Assembly (NCBI GenBank): GCA_964449175.1
Contig: CAYUYH010000158.1
Coordinates: 1-6,350, forward strand
Reading direction: 5' to 3'
Length of the DNA: 6,350 nucleotides
Origin: CAYUYH01 sp964449175
GTDB lineage: Bacteria > Planctomycetota > Phycisphaerae > SM23-33
Numbering within the stretch: the first letter of the stretch is position 1; each line of letters starts with the position of its first letter. Below are positions 4,714-6,350 of this stretch, in pieces. Below the pieces are notes generated by a model that saw only the letters and a list, made by a program, of their open reading frames with translations, did not search any database and was not told the DNA's origin. The position numbers and the translations under genes were made by a program.

Positions 4714-6155
4714 TGCGTTCCCTCCGCGTCTCGCTGATTCTGGGCACCTGCCTTGGGACCGCAGGCACCCTTGCTCTAGCCGACACGGTGCTATTCCTGT
4801 TGATCCGCGAGGGCGTCATCTCCCACTTCGATCGGTCGCTGATCGAGAAGGCCAGAGCGATCGCCGGTGTCATCGACCGGGAGGACAGTGATGTCGACCT
4901 GGACTTCGGCGATGTGGACATGGGCGAGTTCACATCGGCGGATCGCGGCGGATTCCTGCAGATATGGGACGCCGACGGCAAGACGCTTTATCGCTCCGCC
5001 TCCTTGGCCGGAGGCGACTTGTCGATGGCTTCGCACGGCAGCGGGGCGAAACCGTGCGCCTGGGTATCGCTGCCATCGGCCAAGTCCGGCAGAGTGGCGC
5101 ACTTGTCCTTCCTCCCCGGCGTCGAGCGCGGGGGCAAACACGAAGGAGACCAGCAAGGCCATCAGGCGAGCCCCGGGCTTGGCCGGACCGGTTCGCGACT
5201 GTCGCTGGCGTTGGCGCGAGACGCCGGGCCCATCAAGGATGCGCTTGCGCCGGTCCTGTGGATCCTGGTGGCGGTGGGTGTGTTGACGATCGCCGTCACG
5301 TCCGTACTGCTCTGGCGCGTCGTTCGCCGAGCCCTGAGGCCGGTCGGAGCGATTGCGGGCCAGATCGCCAGAATGGGCGCCCGTGAGCTCTCGGAGCGCA
5401 TCGAGCCTTCGCTGCTGCCCGAGGAACTCCAGCCCGTCGTGCGCGGGTTCAACGAGCTTCTCGGACGTCTCAGTGCCGCCTTCCAGCGGGAGAAGCGATT
5501 CAGCTCGGACGTGGCCCACGAGCTCAGGACCCCATTGGCTGGGCTGCGCACCACCGTGGAGGTCGCCCTGTCTCGCCCCCGCGGCGCCGACGAGTACGGA
5601 CAGGCGTTGTCGGAATCACTGCCGCTCGTGAAGCAGATGCAGGCAATGGTGGCGGACCTTCTGGCGCTGGCAAGGCTGGAATCGGGCCAAGTACGGCTTC
5701 GCAGGGAATCGGTCCCCGTGAAGGAATTCCTCCTCTCCGCATGGCAGGGCGTGGAGAACCTGGCCTCGAAGAAAGAGCTGAAGGTGCATTGGCACGTTCA
5801 GGAGAACGCAACCGTCATGGGCGACCCGTCGCTTCTGGCGATCGTGGGACAGAACGTCCTGGACAATGCCGTCACCCACGCGGCCGACCGAGGCGCCATA
5901 GAGGTCGAAGCGCACCTGGATGCCGGCGATTGCGTGATCTGTGTCGCCAATACCTGCACTTTGCGACCTGATGAAGTGGCGCACGTCTTCGATCGGTACT
6001 GGCGAGCCGACTCCGTTCGGCGCGACGCGGGAGTCCATAGCGGCCTTGGGTTGTCCCTGGTCAAGACCATCGTGGAAGCCATGGGCGGCGCCGCGTCGGC
6101 AGAAGTGACCTCCGAAGGCCGATTCCATCTGGTGATCCTGCTGCCTGCTGGGTGA
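4713..6155 (+). CDS. Membrane sensor histidine kinase (HAMP-HisKA-HATPase)
   Basis: 480-residue inner-membrane kinase, partner of the preceding response regulator. Transmembrane segment 1 (about 8-32) and segment 2 (about 179-201) bracket a sensor region of about 145 residues. That region has an acidic run DREDSDVDLDFGDVDMGEF (55-73), a FLQIWDADGKTLYRSASLAG block (81-100) like the sensor of CusS/QseC-type kinases, and a hydrophilic Gly/His/Gln-rich stretch (138-160). A HAMP domain (202-255) leads to the H-box SSDVAHELRTPL with phospho-acceptor H269, then the ATPase domain: N-box GQNVLDNAVTHA (379-390), F-box-like VFDRYWRAD (425-433) and G2 box HSGLGLSLVK (442-451). The usual G1 DxGxG is replaced by VANTCTLRPDE (411-421); CusS-like kinases also lack this Asp, but here both glycines are gone too. 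The signal is unknown. Divalent cations or cationic compounds are plausible from the acidic run, as inference. Confidence 0.93.
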   Translation: MRSLRVSLILGTCLGTAGTLALADTVLFLLIREGVISHFDRSLIEKARAIAGVIDREDSDVDLDFGDVDMGEFTSADRGGFLQIWDADGKTLYRSASLAGGDLSMASHGSGAKPCAWVSLPSAKSGRVAHLSFLPGVERGGKHEGDQQGHQASPGLGRTGSRLSLALARDAGPIKDALAPVLWILVAVGVLTIAVTSVLLWRVVRRALRPVGAIAGQIARMGARELSERIEPSLLPEELQPVVRGFNELLGRLSAAFQREKRFSSDVAHELRTPLAGLRTTVEVALSRPRGADEYGQALSESLPLVKQMQAMVADLLALARLESGQVRLRRESVPVKEFLLSAWQGVENLASKKELKVHWHVQENATVMGDPSLLAIVGQNVLDNAVTHAADRGAIEVEAHLDAGDCVICVANTCTLRPDEVAHVFDRYWRADSVRRDAGVHSGLGLSLVKTIVEAMGGAASAEVTSEGRFHLVILLPAG

Positions 6156-6350
6156 CCATCCGCGTACCCCTCGAACGCAATCCCGATCCCGTCGTCGGCT
6201 GGCATTGCGCTCGACCCGCAGGTGCGGCACGACCCCTGTGGCTGCGCCTAGAACCGGTTTCATAACCCATTCTGGAGCGCGGTGGGGGGGCCCGCCCACC
6301 CCCCCAAGAAAGTATTTAGAACGGCGGGCGCGGGGGGGGGCCCAGGGCCC
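6156..6350. other. Non-coding tail after the two-component operon
   Basis: No supportable gene is seen in the last 195 bp; the reading frames here are antisense extensions of kinase shadows. The stretch holds a perfect AACCGGTT palindrome (6252-6259), a GC hairpin near 6281-6305, a short AT-rich segment (6306-6320) and long G and C runs up to the window end. A gene starting beyond the edge cannot be excluded. Confidence 0.6.
6281..6305 (+). terminator. G7/C7 hairpin, possible operon terminator
   Basis: Seven G's (6284-6290) can pair with seven C's (6299-6305) over an 8-nt loop. An alternative register is GGTGGG (6281-6286) with CCCACC (6295-6300). The AT-rich AAGAAAGTATTTAG follows, but there is no continuous U-tract. 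The position, about 125 bp after the kinase stop, fits an operon terminator. Evidence is structural only. Confidence 0.35.

Noticed and set aside
4791..5519. Open frames antisense to the sensor kinase (also 5616-6299)
   Set aside because: No recognisable domains; the sense strand encodes a complete kinase with all boxes. These are typical shadows in GC-rich genes.

Overview
The window is GC-rich, densely coding bacterial DNA with a mostly housekeeping left half and a signalling right half. High GC, a UxaC-like protein of a divergent type, a histidine kinase with a degenerate G1 box, and genes with and without a clear Shine-Dalgarno sequence together suggest an environmental bacterium, possibly a planctomycete. 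That assignment is inference from sequence style and needs a search to confirm.

Left part (1-2915): the 3' end of a cysteine synthase gene (+) meets a convergent uronate isomerase (UxaC)-like gene (-), with a perfect 11-bp GC hairpin between them. Upstream of the UxaC-like gene on the same strand, after 136 bp, lies nadD (NAD biosynthesis). Further upstream is a 186-bp stretch (2615-2800) with short purine-rich repeated words, then a strong hairpin terminator and a tRNA-Tyr(GUA) gene with its own sigma70-type promoter, all reading leftward.

Right part (2916-6350): a divergent intergenic region carries the tRNA promoter on the minus strand and a consensus TATAAT promoter on the plus strand. 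The plus promoter drives a structured ~100-nt leader and then three genes: a secreted protein with three PepSY-like repeats and a charged tail, an OmpR-family response regulator, and a membrane histidine kinase overlapping it by one base (TGATG). This looks like one envelope-sensing operon. The exported PepSY-like protein could be a target or modulator of the two-component system. The last 195 bp hold no gene, only GC-rich hairpins and long G/C runs.

Nothing here is clearly a new class of system. The most interesting unit is the PepSY x3 / response regulator / kinase operon, with acidic extracytoplasmic segments in both exported proteins, an unusual kinase ATP lid and a structured leader.
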